Shown: in pieces, positions 1 through 8,473 of the stretch
Numbering within the stretch: the stretch's first letter is position 1
Layout: the number at the start of each line of letters is the position of its first letter
Source of the DNA: Raineyella antarctica
GTDB taxonomy: Bacteria > Actinomycetota > Actinomycetes > Propionibacteriales > Propionibacteriaceae
DNA: 64,000 nt
Assembly (NCBI RefSeq): GCF_900092135.1
Contig: NZ_FMYF01000002.1
Location: 62,001-126,000 of the forward strand
Reading direction: 5' to 3'
Program-made: the position numbers and the translations under genes
Notes under the pieces: generated by a model
Database searches by the model: none
Seen by the model: the letters and a program-made list of their open reading frames with translations, nothing else
What the model was told of the DNA's origin: nothing

Positions 1-1
1 C

Positions 2-226
2 AAGAAGGAGATCGCCGAGGCCGACGACCCGGTGACCCGCAAGGCCGAACTGGTCGAGGAGTACCGCGAGACCTTCGCCACGCCGTTCATGGCGGCCTCG
101 CGCGGCCTGGTCGACGACATCATCGACCCGGCCGACACCCGACGCGAGGTGGCGATGGCGCTGGAGATCCTCCGCACCAAGCGCCAGCTGCGGCCGGACA
201 AGAAGCACGGCCTCGGGCCGGTCTGA
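2..226 (+). CDS. mmdA: Methylmalonyl-CoA carboxyltransferase 12S subunit, C-terminal fragment
   Basis: Only the last 74 codons are inside the window; the gene enters from the left edge. The 12S subunit is the carboxyl-CoA transferase core of transcarboxylase, which moves a carboxyl group between methylmalonyl-CoA and the biotinyl 1.3S subunit in the propionate cycle. The visible part has the usual tail of biotin-dependent carboxyltransferases: a FATPFMAASRGLVDDIIDP stretch, then a helix with ALEILRTKRQ and a basic end with KKHG. That tail is shared by propionyl-CoA carboxylase beta chains, but the neighbouring 1.3S gene points to transcarboxylase. The stop is 13 nt before the next start, so the three genes look like one operon. 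Confidence 0.88.
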   Translation, partial: KKEIAEADDPVTRKAELVEEYRETFATPFMAASRGLVDDIIDPADTRREVAMALEILRTKRQLRPDKKHGLGPV

Positions 227-239
227 TCGGGGACGGGAC

Positions 240-551
240 ATGACTGACGAGAACGAGATCGTCCAGCTCAGGCAGCAGGTCGACGCCCTCGGCGAGCGAC
301 TCGCCGCGATGGAGGCCCAACTGGCCGAGGTGCAGCGCCTGGCCGACTACTACCGGGAGAGCCAGCAGGTCGACGAGGAGACCATGATGGTCATCTCGGC
401 GGCCGTGGCCGCTGTGCTCGGCCACAAGGCCAAGGTCAAGCAGATCCAGCTGGCCTCCAGCGTCGGCTGGACCCGCGCCGGTCTCACCGAGGTCCAGGAC
501 CACTCCAGGGCGCGGCCGGTGCTCCGGCCCAGCCGGATCACGCTGCACTGA
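240..551 (+). CDS. Small coiled-coil/OadG-like protein of the transcarboxylase operon
   Basis: This 103-residue protein lies between the 12S and 1.3S genes. Residues about 4-45 are a predicted amphipathic coiled coil rich in Glu, Gln and Leu. The second half (VISAAVAAVLGHKAKVKQIQ, then W-T-R-A-G and H-S-R) resembles the C-terminal segment of OadG/MmdD-type small subunits of biotin-dependent decarboxylases, but there is no membrane segment. The start has a GGGAC upstream that is only a weak ribosome site. From position and resemblance I infer an assembly or scaffold role in the carboxyltransferase complex. No catalytic residues are visible. Confidence 0.7.
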   Translation: MTDENEIVQLRQQVDALGERLAAMEAQLAEVQRLADYYRESQQVDEETMMVISAAVAAVLGHKAKVKQIQLASSVGWTRAGLTEVQDHSRARPVLRPSRITLH

Positions 552-571
552 CGAGACGACAAGGAACAGAC

Positions 572-937
572 ATGAAGTTGAAGGTGACTGTCAACGGAAC
601 TGCCTACGACGTCGACGTCGAGGTGGAGCAGAGCCGACCCTCCCTGGGGGACATGGGCGTGATCGGCGCCTACACCGGCCCGGCCCCGACCGCGCCCGTG
701 ACCACGACCATGCCCGCCGCCAGCGCCAACCAGATCGTGGCGCCGCTGGCCGGCTCGGTCGCCCGGATCATGGTCGAGGTCGGTGACGAGATCAAGGCCG
801 GCCAGGTCCTGGTCCTGCTCGAGGCGATGAAGATGGAGACTGAGATCACCGCGCCGGCCGACGGCACGGTGGGCGGTGTCCTGGTCGAGGTCGGCGAGGC
901 CGTCCAGGGTGGCCAGGCGCTGATCGCGATGGCCTGA
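572..937 (+). CDS. Methylmalonyl-CoA carboxyltransferase 1.3S subunit (biotin carboxyl carrier)
   Basis: The protein is 121 residues, close to the 123 of the classic propionibacterial 1.3S subunit. It starts with the same MKLKVTVNGTAYDVDV segment. A short Ala/Pro/Thr linker (about 33-52) follows, then a biotinyl-lipoyl domain (54-121) with the biotinylation motif EAMKMET, Lys87 being the biotin site. In the complex it carries the carboxyl group between the 12S and 5S subunits. AAGGAACAGAC upstream gives a plausible ribosome site. A strong hairpin follows the stop, so this is likely the last gene of the operon. The 5S subunit gene is not in the window. Confidence 0.95.
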   Translation: MKLKVTVNGTAYDVDVEVEQSRPSLGDMGVIGAYTGPAPTAPVTTTMPAASANQIVAPLAGSVARIMVEVGDEIKAGQVLVLLEAMKMETEITAPADGTVGGVLVEVGEAVQGGQALIAMA

Positions 938-967
938 GGGCCCGACCGACGAGGGCCTGACGGCCCA

Positions 968-1017
968 CGGCACGTACGAGGTCGCCGTTCCCCCACGGGA
1001 GCGGCGGCCTCGTGCCG
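968..1017. terminator. Hairpin between 1.3S gene and SDR gene
   Basis: The arm at 968-987 (CGGCAC, a three-base bulge, then CGAGG and CGCCG) pairs with 1002-1017 around a short C-rich loop. It sits between two convergent genes and could stop transcription from both sides. There is no U tract, as usual in high-GC actinobacteria. Confidence 0.6.
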
Positions 1018-1035
1018 GTGTGGGAGCGGGCCGGC

Positions 1036-1803
1036 TCAGGCGCCGGTGCGGTGGATCTTGTGCTGGGCCGGCTGGACCCGGGGCCGAACGACCATCCGGT
1101 CGATGTTGACGTGCGCCGGCAGGCCCGCGACGAAGCCGATGCAGGAGGCGATGTCCTCGGCCTCCAGCACCCCCTCGACGCCCTGGTAGACGGACTCGGC
1201 GCGCTCCTGGTCGCCCTCGAAGCGGACCAGGGAGAAGTCGGTCCTCACCATGCCCGGGACGATCTCGACCACCCGCAGCGGCTGGTCGTACGTCTCCAGG
1301 CGCATCGACTGGGCCATCGAGCGCTCGGCCGCCTTGACGCCGCAGTAGCCGGCCCCGCCCTCGTAGCCGCCGTCGGCCGCCACGGAGGTGACGAAGACGA
1401 CCTGGCCGCGACCACCCTCGGCGGCCAGCAGCGCCGGGACCAGTGCACGGGTGACGCGGGCCGCGCCGAGGACGTTCATCTCGTACATCTTCTGCCAGTT
1501 GTCCAGGTCGGCCTCGGCCACCGGGGCCAGGCCCAGGGCGCCGCCGGCGTTGTTGACCAGCAGTTCGAGGCGGGGGCCGACGGCCTCGGCGAGTGCGGCG
1601 ACGGACGCGTCGTCGGTGACGTCGCAGACCTGGACGTGGCCGCCGATCTCGTCGGCGACCTCCCGGAGGCGGTCCTCGCGCCGGGCGGCACAGATCACCT
1701 CGTAGCCCTGGGAGGCGAGAGCGCGAGCGGTCGCGGCCCCGATGCCGCTGCTGGCACCGGTGACGACAGCGATGGGACGGGCGGACAGTGCTTGTTCACT
1801 CAT
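1036..1803 (-). CDS. Short-chain dehydrogenase/reductase (classical SDR)
   Basis: A 255-residue classical SDR. The nucleotide-binding motif TGASSGIG is at 15-22, NNAG at 84-87, the catalytic Ser at 140 and the Tyr153-x3-Lys157 pair in YCGVK. An Arg-Arg pair at 41-42 after the second beta strand suggests NADP preference. It resembles the YdfG/serine 3-dehydrogenase-like group, but the substrate cannot be read from sequence. No Shine-Dalgarno is seen. AATACT (1815-1810 on this strand) lies exactly 6 nt before the ATG, which fits a leaderless transcript. A perfect 14-bp palindrome is just upstream. Confidence 0.88.
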   Translation of the reverse strand: MSEQALSARPIAVVTGASSGIGAATARALASQGYEVICAARREDRLREVADEIGGHVQVCDVTDDASVAALAEAVGPRLELLVNNAGGALGLAPVAEADLDNWQKMYEMNVLGAARVTRALVPALLAAEGGRGQVVFVTSVAADGGYEGGAGYCGVKAAERSMAQSMRLETYDQPLRVVEIVPGMVRTDFSLVRFEGDQERAESVYQGVEGVLEAEDIASCIGFVAGLPAHVNIDRMVVRPRVQPAQHKIHRTGA

Positions 1804-1820
1804 GGTCGAAGTATTCAGAG

Positions 1821-1834
1821 GTGACGGCCGTCAC
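1821..1834. promoter_or_regulatory. Perfect 14-bp palindrome between SDR and gpmA
   Basis: GTGACGGCCGTCAC reads the same on both strands. It lies 6 bp upstream of the putative -10 of the SDR gene, in the -20 to -35 zone, a typical repressor operator position. No regulator gene is adjacent. Confidence 0.45.
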
Positions 1835-1907
1835 GGAAGGGCAGGGGGTGCAGGGCGGAACGTCACCACAGGCCGGGGGCGGGTCGGACCGGCGATCCGA
1901 CGAGCAC

Positions 1908-1913
1908 TAGGCT
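1908..1913 (+). promoter_or_regulatory. -10 hexamer of leaderless gpmA
   Basis: TAGGCT ends 6 nt before the gpmA ATG, and no Shine-Dalgarno is present. This places the transcription start on or next to the start codon. The same hexamer and spacing recur upstream of several genes in the window. Confidence 0.6.
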
Positions 1914-1919
1914 CAGCAC

Positions 1920-2669
1920 ATGACTGCCAAGCTCATCCTGTTGCGCCACGGCGAAAGCGAGTGGAACGCCAAGAACCTCTTCACCGGTTGGGTCGACGTC
2001 GACATCAACGAGAAGGGTCTGGGAGAGGCCCAGCGCGGTGGCGAACTGCTCGCCGCCGAGGGGCTGCTGCCCGACCTGCTGTTCACCTCGACCCTGAAGC
2101 GTGCGATCCACACCGCAGAGGTCGCGCTGCGCACCTGTGACCGCCACTGGATCCCGGTCGAGCGTTCCTGGCGCCTCAACGAGCGCCACTACGGCGCCCT
2201 GCAGGGCAAGAACAAGACCGAGATCCGCGACGAGTTCGGTGAGGACCAGTTCATGGTCTGGCGTCGTTCGTACGACACCCCGCCGCCGCTGCTGGACAAG
2301 GACGACAAGTGGTCGCAGTACAACGACCCGCAGTACGCCGACCTGCCCAGCGAGATCCGTCCCCAGACCGAGTGCCTCAAGGACGTCGTCCTGCGGATGC
2401 TGCCGTACTGGTACGACCGGATCGTCCCGCAGCTGCGCGCCGGCAGGACCGTCCTGGTCACCGCGCACGGCAACTCGCTGCGCGCGCTGGTCAAGCACCT
2501 GGACGGCATCTCCGACGACGCCATCTCCGGGCTCAACATCCCGACCGGCATCCCGCTGCTGTACGAGCTGGACGAGGACATGAAGCCCACCGTCACCGGT
2601 GGCCGCTACCTGGATCCCGAGGCCGCCAAGGCGTCGATCGAGGCCGTGAAGAACCAGGGCAAGAAGTAG
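1920..2669 (+). CDS. gpmA: 2,3-bisphosphoglycerate-dependent phosphoglycerate mutase
   Basis: This 249-residue glycolytic enzyme interconverts 3- and 2-phosphoglycerate. The phosphohistidine motif [10 protein letters not shown] places His10 as the nucleophile. Glu88 (in [12 protein letters not shown]) is the expected proton donor and His183 (in VTAHGNSLR) the second active-site histidine. Length and motifs match the dPGM family. The gene lies next to phoU-senX3-regX3, as gpm1 lies beside senX3-regX3 in mycobacteria. The start is supported by a leaderless -10 hexamer 6 nt upstream. Confidence 0.96.
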   Translation: MTAKLILLRHGESEWNAKNLFTGWVDVDINEKGLGEAQRGGELLAAEGLLPDLLFTSTLKRAIHTAEVALRTCDRHWIPVERSWRLNERHYGALQGKNKTEIRDEFGEDQFMVWRRSYDTPPPLLDKDDKWSQYNDPQYADLPSEIRPQTECLKDVVLRMLPYWYDRIVPQLRAGRTVLVTAHGNSLRALVKHLDGISDDAISGLNIPTGIPLLYELDEDMKPTVTGGRYLDPEAAKASIEAVKNQGKK

Positions 2670-2704
2670 CACCCCGGACCGGCGTTCCGCCGGTGACGGG
2701 ACAG

Positions 2705-2734
2705 GGGGGCGCGGGCCGGTCGGCCTGCGCCCCC
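2705..2734. terminator. Hairpin terminator between gpmA and phoU
   Basis: A 13-bp stem (2705-2717 with 2722-2734, one G-T pair) closes a GGTC loop in the 85-bp gap between the convergent gpmA and phoU genes. It is likely bidirectional. Confidence 0.75.
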
Positions 2735-2754
2735 AGTGTCTCCGTGGGATCGCG

Positions 2755-3408
2755 TCATTCGGTGCCGGTGGGCTCCTCGCCGGTGGCGATGTAGATCAGC
2801 CGCTGCCCGACCTCGACGGCGTGGTCGGCGATCCGCTCGTAGTAGCGCCCGAGCAGGGCGACATCCACGGCGGCCTCGATGCTGTGGTCCCAGCTCCCGT
2901 CCACGAGGGCACGGAACTGCTCGCGCCGGAGCTCGTCCACCTCCTCGTCGTCCCGGGCGAGCCGGCCGGCACCCTCGACGTCGGTGGTGCCGAGCACCGT
3001 GGCGGCGTCTGCGACCATCGACTCGGCGAGCGTCGCCATCTGCCGGAAGTTGGCATGCAGCGGCTCGGGCACGGCGCACTCGGGGAAGCGCAGCCGGGCG
3101 ATCTTGGCCACGTGGGCGGCCAGGTCGCCCATCCGGGTCAGCTCGGTGAGCAGCCGGATCGCCGAGAAGACCATCCGTAGCTCACCGGCGACCGGGGCCT
3201 GCCGGGCAAGGGTGGAGAAGCTGCGGCGCTCGGTCTCCTCGGCCAGGTCGTCGATCGCCTTGTCGTTGGAGATGACCTGTTCGGCAAGCTGCAGGTCGGC
3301 GGTGAGCAGCGCCGTCGTCGCGTCGTGCAGGGCGATCCGGACCAGCTCGAGCATCCGGACGAGGTCCATCACGATCAGGTGCAATTGCTCGCGATACGTT
3401 GCGCGCAC
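2755..3408 (-). CDS. phoU: Phosphate signalling regulator PhoU
   Basis: A 217-residue all-helical protein made of two tandem PhoU three-helix bundles. The metal-binding-type motifs are visible as ISNDKAIDDLAEETE in the first half and ARDDEEVDELRREQ in the second. PhoU links the Pst phosphate transporter to the SenX3/PhoR kinase and damps signalling when phosphate is plentiful. The GTG start is chosen because GGAGG sits 9 nt upstream and the length fits the family. It is divergent from senX3, the arrangement found in streptomycetes. Confidence 0.95.
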   Translation of the reverse strand: MRATYREQLHLIVMDLVRMLELVRIALHDATTALLTADLQLAEQVISNDKAIDDLAEETERRSFSTLARQAPVAGELRMVFSAIRLLTELTRMGDLAAHVAKIARLRFPECAVPEPLHANFRQMATLAESMVADAATVLGTTDVEGAGRLARDDEEVDELRREQFRALVDGSWDHSIEAAVDVALLGRYYERIADHAVEVGQRLIYIATGEEPTGTE

Positions 3409-3728
3409 GGTCCCGGCCTCCTCCTGCTCCTGCGGGCCGAGGGGGTCCGGCGGCCCTGGCGTCGGTTGCGGCGCGACGAGAGGTCGGCGCTGCTGTCGAC
3501 GGCCCCGGCGCCACCCGGGCACCGCCACGTAGGGTCTGGCGCCCGAATCGGGGCCGAGCTGTTCGTTCCTGGCCACGGGCCCCCCGATCCCTGTGCGCCT
3601 GCCCTCGTGGCAAGCAACTATACCCGCGAGTACCCGGACTCCCCGGACCTTCGGCAGGCACCTGGCGGGAGCCGCCCCTCGGGCGATCCCCCGGCACGTT
3701 AGCCACCCCTGGTGTTCCGCCGAGGGGT

Positions 3729-3761
3729 GGCGGTTGAACGTGGCGTGAACGCTGGGTGAAT
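3729..3761 (-). promoter_or_regulatory. PHO box: three abutting 11-bp direct repeats
   Basis: Read on the minus strand, the repeats are ATTCACCCAGC, GTTCACGCCAC and GTTCAACCGCC, with no gaps. They match the actinobacterial PhoP/RegX3 direct-repeat consensus (GTTCAC-like, 11-bp period). The box ends about 38 bp before the senX3 -10, a good activator distance. It predicts RegX3 autoregulation of senX3-regX3 and possibly phoU. Confidence 0.8.
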
Positions 3762-3798
3762 GGGGGTTTGCGGATTCGGGTGCCCCGGCCCCCGGCCG

Positions 3799-3804
3799 TA
3801 TGAT
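3799..3804 (+). promoter_or_regulatory. -10 hexamer of senX3
   Basis: TATGAT lies 7 nt before the GTG at 3812 with no ribosome site between, so senX3 is probably leaderless. This rules out the upstream ATG at 3800, which lies inside the hexamer. Confidence 0.65.
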
Positions 3805-3811
3805 CGGCGGT

Positions 3812-5043
3812 GTGAACCCCTCCCTCGACGTCGTGATCGGGGTCGTGGTCGGCTTCTTGCTGGGCGTGCTGTTCATGTGGGTGCGCCAGCGGAGCAGGCA
3901 GGCCGAGGAGGAACGCACCCGCGCCCTGGCGGCCGCGCGCGTGACCGTACGGCCGGAGGTGTCCCGGGTGCTCAACCTGCTGCGCTCCGGGGGCGTGGTG
4001 GTCGGTCCCCATGACGAGGTGGTCCAGTCCACCGCGCAGGCCCGTACGCTCGGTGTCGTCCGTGGCTCCCGGGTGGTCGTGCCGGAGGTGCTCGCGCTGA
4101 TCCGTGACGTACGCCAGGACGGGCACCCGCGCAACATGGAGCTCGACCTCAAGCGCGAGGGCTCCACCAGCCTGCACCTGATGGGACGGGTGGCGCCACT
4201 GGACGACCGGAGCCTGCTGGTCCTGGTCGAGGACCGGACTGCCGCCCGTCGTGTCGACGAGACCCGTCGGGACTTCGTCGCCAACGTCTCGCACGAACTG
4301 AAGACCCCGATCGGGGCGGTCAGCCTGCTCGCCGAGACCCTGGAGGACGCCGCGGACTCCCCGGAGGACGTCCGCCGCTTCGCCCGCCGGCTGCAGATCG
4401 AGGGCCGTCGGCTCACCGACCTGGTCCGCCAGATCATCGACCTCAGCCGGCTGCAGTCCGACGACCCGCTGCTGGCGCAGAAGGACGTCTCGATCGACGA
4501 GGTGATCCGGATGGCGGTGGACCGCAACCGGGTCGACGCCGACGACCGCGACGTCGTGCTGACCGCCGGCGGCCGCGGTGGCCTGCACGTGATCGGCGAC
4601 GAGGCCCAGCTCGCCACCGCGGTCTCCAACCTCGTCGAGAACGCCATCATGTACTCCGAGCGGGGGGCCCGGGTCGCGGTCGCCGCCCGTTCGCTGGTCC
4701 TCGGCGAGGAGGAGTTCGTCGACATCAGCGTCTCCGACAACGGGATCGGCATCCCGGAGGAGGAGGTGCAGCGGATCTTCGAGCGTTTCTACCGGGTCGA
4801 CTACGCCCGCAGCCGCGACAATGGCGGCACCGGACTCGGACTGTCCATCGTCAAGCACATCGCCGCCGCCCACGGGGGCTACGTCCACGTGTGGAGCAAG
4901 CCGGGCCAGGGCTCGACCTTCACCGTCCGCATTCCCCAGCACTCCACCCGCGAGGCGGCGCCCGAACCGGGCGCCGGCGGGACCACCACGTACGACCCCG
5001 TCGCGGACGCCGCGCGCGGGGACCACCCCCAGGAGGTTGCCGG

Positions 5044-5047
<4 letters not shown>
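3812..5047 (+). CDS. senX3: Phosphate-sensing histidine kinase SenX3 (PhoR-like)
   Basis: A 411-residue membrane histidine kinase. One transmembrane segment is at about 7-24. A PAS-like sensor region (45-145) follows, then the HisKA domain with the phospho-accepting His161 in FVANVSHELKTP. The HATPase domain has an N box (NLVENAI, 273-279), a G1 box DNGIGIP (309-315) and a G2 box GTGLGLS. It phosphorylates RegX3 under phosphate limitation and is restrained by PhoU. The stop overlaps the regX3 start by four bases (ATGA), so the two are translationally coupled. A PHO box upstream predicts autoregulation. Confidence 0.94.
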
Positions 5048-5721
<674 letters not shown>

Positions 5722-5753
5722 CGGCCGGCCGGCGGTCGGCCGGTGCAGGAACG

Positions 5754-5789
5754 CTTCACCCCCGGCCGCCGCAGCGACCGGGGGTGAAG
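5754..5789. terminator. Bidirectional hairpin between regX3 and lpqE
   Basis: CTTCACCCCCGG (5754-5765) pairs perfectly with CCGGGGGTGAAG (5778-5789) around a 12-nt loop. It separates two convergent genes. Confidence 0.8.
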
Positions 5790-5818
5790 ACGTTCTGGGT
5801 GAGCCGGACCGGTCCGGC

Positions 5819-6463
5819 TCAGCGTGCCGGGGTGGCGCTCGCCGACGGCGAGGCCGACGCCGAGGCGGAACCGGAGGCGGCGGAGACCGGGGTCATGGTC
5901 GCGAAGTCCGGCTTGGTGCCGTCGACGACCGGCACCCGCGAGGTGACGCGGCCGTTCTTGGCGAAGGTCAGGGTCAGCTCGGCGTCGACGCCCGGGGTGA
6001 GCTTGGCGCCGGTGACGGTGATGTTCTGGTCCTGGAGCTGGACCGGCTCCTTGACCACGATCGGCAGCGGCTGGGGCAGGCTCACCGTGAGGGCGCCGCC
6101 CTGGTCGCCGTTGGGCTTCAGCGCCTTGCCGTTGGCCGACTGCAGGGTGTCGACCTTGGGGTCGGGGGTGCTGGCCTTGCCCACCTGGTACGCGCTGCTG
6201 GAGGGGGAGCCGTAGATGACGCCGGAGAGACGGGCCGAGCCGTCCGGGAAGGCGATGATCATCAGGTTGCGCACCTTGACGTAGCCCGTGCCCTGCGCGA
6301 CGGGGCCACCGTTGGCCAGGTCGAGGTTGATGCCCTCGGCCTGGGTGTACTGCGTCAGGGTGGCGTGCTTGAAGCCCATCTGGCAGCCGGCAAGGCCGAC
6401 GAGGGACGCGGCGGCGACGATCACGACGGCGGCGCGCTTGGCACGGAACTTCAAGGTGGGCAC
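5819..6463 (-). CDS. lpqE: Lipoprotein, LpqE-like
   Basis: A 214-residue secreted lipoprotein. A basic n-region and a hydrophobic stretch lead to the lipobox LAGC with Cys27 as the lipidated residue. The mature part is beta-rich and ends in a low-complexity Ser/Ala/Pro tail (about 190-214). Its place beside carD-ispD-ispF on the opposite strand matches mycobacterial lpqE, and that synteny supports the name more than any motif does. Function is unknown; a copper-chaperone-like fold has been suggested for relatives. GAGGAG lies 9 nt upstream of the GTG start. Confidence 0.72.
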   Translation of the reverse strand: MPTLKFRAKRAAVVIVAAASLVGLAGCQMGFKHATLTQYTQAEGINLDLANGGPVAQGTGYVKVRNLMIIAFPDGSARLSGVIYGSPSSSAYQVGKASTPDPKVDTLQSANGKALKPNGDQGGALTVSLPQPLPIVVKEPVQLQDQNITVTGAKLTPGVDAELTLTFAKNGRVTSRVPVVDGTKPDFATMTPVSAASGSASASASPSASATPAR

Positions 6464-6650
6464 GATTCAGGACTCCTCATTGGGCCGGTCAGACTCGGCC
6501 ACAGAATATCCGCAAAGCGGGTCGGTCGGCACATCGTTCACCGTTCTACGGGTCACGATCGGGCATCCGGCCCGCAGCGCCGGTGTCCGGCAGGCGCCCT
6601 CACGTGCCGCGGAGACCCCCGCGAAACCGGCCCGTTCCAGGGATGCATGG

Positions 6651-6656
6651 TAGGAT
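6651..6656 (+). promoter_or_regulatory. Putative -10 of carD
   Basis: TAGGAT lies 22 nt before the carD start, leaving a short leader that carries the AAAGGGG ribosome site. No good -35 is seen. Many actinobacterial housekeeping promoters, especially CarD-dependent ones, also lack one. Confidence 0.4.
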
Positions 6657-6678
6657 CGAGGTGCGAAAGGGGTCACGT

Positions 6679-7164
6679 ATGACGTTTGCAGTGGGTGAAA
6701 CGGTGGTCTATCCCAACCATGGGGCGGCCGTCATCGAAGACTTGGAAACACGCAAGATCAAGGGTGAGGACCAGCTGTACCTGGTCCTCCGTATCGTCGG
6801 ACAGAATGACCTCGTGGTGCGCGTGCCTGCGTGCAACCTCGACCTGGTCGGTGTCCGGGACGTGGTCGACGCCGATGGGCTGGAGAAGGTGTTCAGCGTC
6901 CTCCGTGCCCAGCACGCCGAGGAGCCGGCCAACTGGTCGCGCCGCTACAAGGCAAATCTCGAGAAGCTCCACTCCGGCAACGTGATGAAGGTGGCCGAGG
7001 TCGTCCGCGACCTGTGGCGTCGCGGCAACGATCGCGGCCTGTCCGCCGGTGAGAAGCGGATGCTCTCGAAGGCCCGCCAGGTGCTCACCTCCGAGCTGGC
7101 GCTCGCCGAGAGCTGTGACGAGGCGCGGGCCGAAGAGCTGCTGGACGAGGTTCTCGCGTCCTGA
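6679..7164 (+). CDS. carD: RNA polymerase-binding transcription factor CarD
   Basis: A 161-residue protein, one residue short of mycobacterial CarD. The N-terminal CarD/TRCF RNA polymerase interaction domain (1-55) starts [14 protein letters not shown] helical DNA-binding domain follows (about 65-160) with the [13 protein letters not shown] segment and the Trp that wedges the upstream edge of the bubble. CarD stabilises open complexes at housekeeping promoters. AAAGGGG 6-7 nt upstream supports the start. It precedes ispD by 28 nt, an arrangement conserved in actinobacteria. Confidence 0.95.
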   Translation: MTFAVGETVVYPNHGAAVIEDLETRKIKGEDQLYLVLRIVGQNDLVVRVPACNLDLVGVRDVVDADGLEKVFSVLRAQHAEEPANWSRRYKANLEKLHSGNVMKVAEVVRDLWRRGNDRGLSAGEKRMLSKARQVLTSELALAESCDEARAEELLDEVLAS

Positions 7165-7192
7165 GGTACGTTCGCATGAAATCGTGGGTGTC

Positions 7193-7924
7193 ATGACATC
7201 CTCTGCAAGTCCTGAACCGGTCGTCGCCGTTGTGGTGGCGGCCGGTTCTGGCGTTCGTCTGGGGGCCGGGGCCCCCAAGGCACTCCGGGAGATCGGCGGC
7301 CGGGCCCTGGTCGCGCATGCGGTCAATGCCCTCGCCGCCGGCGGGGTGACCCGGGTGGTGGTCGTCTCCCGCCTCGAGCTGGCCGATGACTTCGACCGCG
7401 CTCTCGCCGACGCGACGATCCCCTGGACCCTCGTCGGCGGGGGAGCCGAGCGGCAGGACTCGGTGGCCAACGGCCTGGCCGAGGTGGCCCGGGTCGAGCC
7501 CGGCGCCCGCCACGTGCTGGTGCACGACGCCGCCCGTCCCTTCGTCCCCGCCACCGTCGTGGCGGCAGTGGTCGACGCGCTGCGCGCCGGTGCCCCGGCG
7601 GTCATCCCGGTCACCCCGGTGGTCGACACCATCCGGGCGCTCTCCGGGGGGCCGGGTGCCTCCGCCGTGGTGGACCGGTCCGTGCTGCGCGCGGTGCAGA
7701 CCCCGCAGGGCTTCGACCTGGCCACCCTCGTACGCGCCCACCAGCACGTACGGTCCGAAGGCCTGGCCGTCACCGACGATGCGATGGCCTGCGAGGCGAT
7801 CGGCGCCGCGGTGACGCTGGTCGAGGGATCCCGGGACGCCCTGAAGGTGACCGATCCCTTCGACCTGGAGATCGCCGAGGCCGTCTGGCAGCGGCGCCGC
7901 CACCTGACCGGAGAGACCCGATGA
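7193..7924 (+). CDS. ispD: 2-C-methyl-D-erythritol 4-phosphate cytidylyltransferase
   Basis: A 243-residue MEP-pathway enzyme that joins CTP and methylerythritol 4-phosphate. The nucleotide-binding loop [18 protein letters not shown] (residues 14-31) is near the N-terminus, VHDAARPF is in the middle, and PVVDTIR and TPQGF are also present as in the IspD family. The stop overlaps the ispF start by four bases (ATGA), so the two are coupled. The ATG has only a weak ribosome site, and an in-frame upstream start is not excluded. Confidence 0.93.
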   Translation: MTSSASPEPVVAVVVAAGSGVRLGAGAPKALREIGGRALVAHAVNALAAGGVTRVVVVSRLELADDFDRALADATIPWTLVGGGAERQDSVANGLAEVARVEPGARHVLVHDAARPFVPATVVAAVVDALRAGAPAVIPVTPVVDTIRALSGGPGASAVVDRSVLRAVQTPQGFDLATLVRAHQHVRSEGLAVTDDAMACEAIGAAVTLVEGSRDALKVTDPFDLEIAEAVWQRRRHLTGETR

Positions 7925-8406
7925 CCACGCTGCGCACCGGCATCGGCACCGACGTGCACCGGTTCGCCGAGGGCGTGCCGATGTGGGTGGCCGGGCTGCA
8001 CTTCCCGGACGAGGCGTACGGGCTGGAGGGCCACTCGGACGGTGACGTGGCCAGCCACGCCGCCTGCGACGCGCTGCTGTCGGCCGCCGGACTGGGCGAC
8101 CTCGGCTCCAACTACGGCACCTCCGAGCCGCAGTGGGCAGGCGCCGCCGGGGTCGCGTTCCTGGCCGAGACCGCGCGCCGGGTGACCGCCGCCGGCTGGA
8201 CCATCGGCAACGTCGCGGTCCAGGTCATCGGCGTACGCCCCCGGATGGCGGCGCGGCGGGCCGAGGCCGAGCGGGTGATGTCGGAGGCCCTGGGCGCCCC
8301 GGTCAGCGTGTCCGCCACCACCACCGACGGGCTGGGCTTCACCGGTCGCGGGGAGGGGCTGGCGGCGATCGCCACCGCCCTGCTCGTACGGACCGCCGGG
8401 CACTGA
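7921..8406 (+). CDS. ispF: 2-C-methyl-D-erythritol 2,4-cyclodiphosphate synthase
   Basis: A 161-residue homotrimeric MEP-pathway enzyme. The zinc ligands are visible as Asp11 and His13 in GIGTDVHRF and His45 in [14 protein letters not shown]. The [14 protein letters not shown] segment near the C-terminus carries the conserved Thr and Glu. It cyclises the CDP-ME 2-phosphate product of IspE. It is the last gene of carD-ispD-ispF. Confidence 0.96.
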   Translation: MTTLRTGIGTDVHRFAEGVPMWVAGLHFPDEAYGLEGHSDGDVASHAACDALLSAAGLGDLGSNYGTSEPQWAGAAGVAFLAETARRVTAAGWTIGNVAVQVIGVRPRMAARRAEAERVMSEALGAPVSVSATTTDGLGFTGRGEGLAAIATALLVRTAGH

Positions 8407-8473
8407 GCCCTCAGGGTGACGAGAGGGTAAATTGAGGCACGACTGTGCCGTCAACTCGTCCGAGGAGAACCCA

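Larger units (their letters stand above)
3409..3811. other. phoU-senX3 divergent intergenic region
   Basis: This 403-bp gap has no convincing gene. It contains a TATAGT hexamer for phoU (complement of 3617-3622), the three-repeat PHO box and the senX3 -10. The rest is GC-rich leader sequence for phoU. Confidence 0.6.

Noticed and set aside
3800..3811. ATG at 3800 as the senX3 start
   Set aside because: It lies inside the TATGAT -10 hexamer and has no ribosome site; GTG 3812 has leaderless spacing.
8407..8473. Possible riboswitch before glyA
   Set aside because: The gap is only 67 nt and lacks the conserved cores of glycine, SAM or folate riboswitches.
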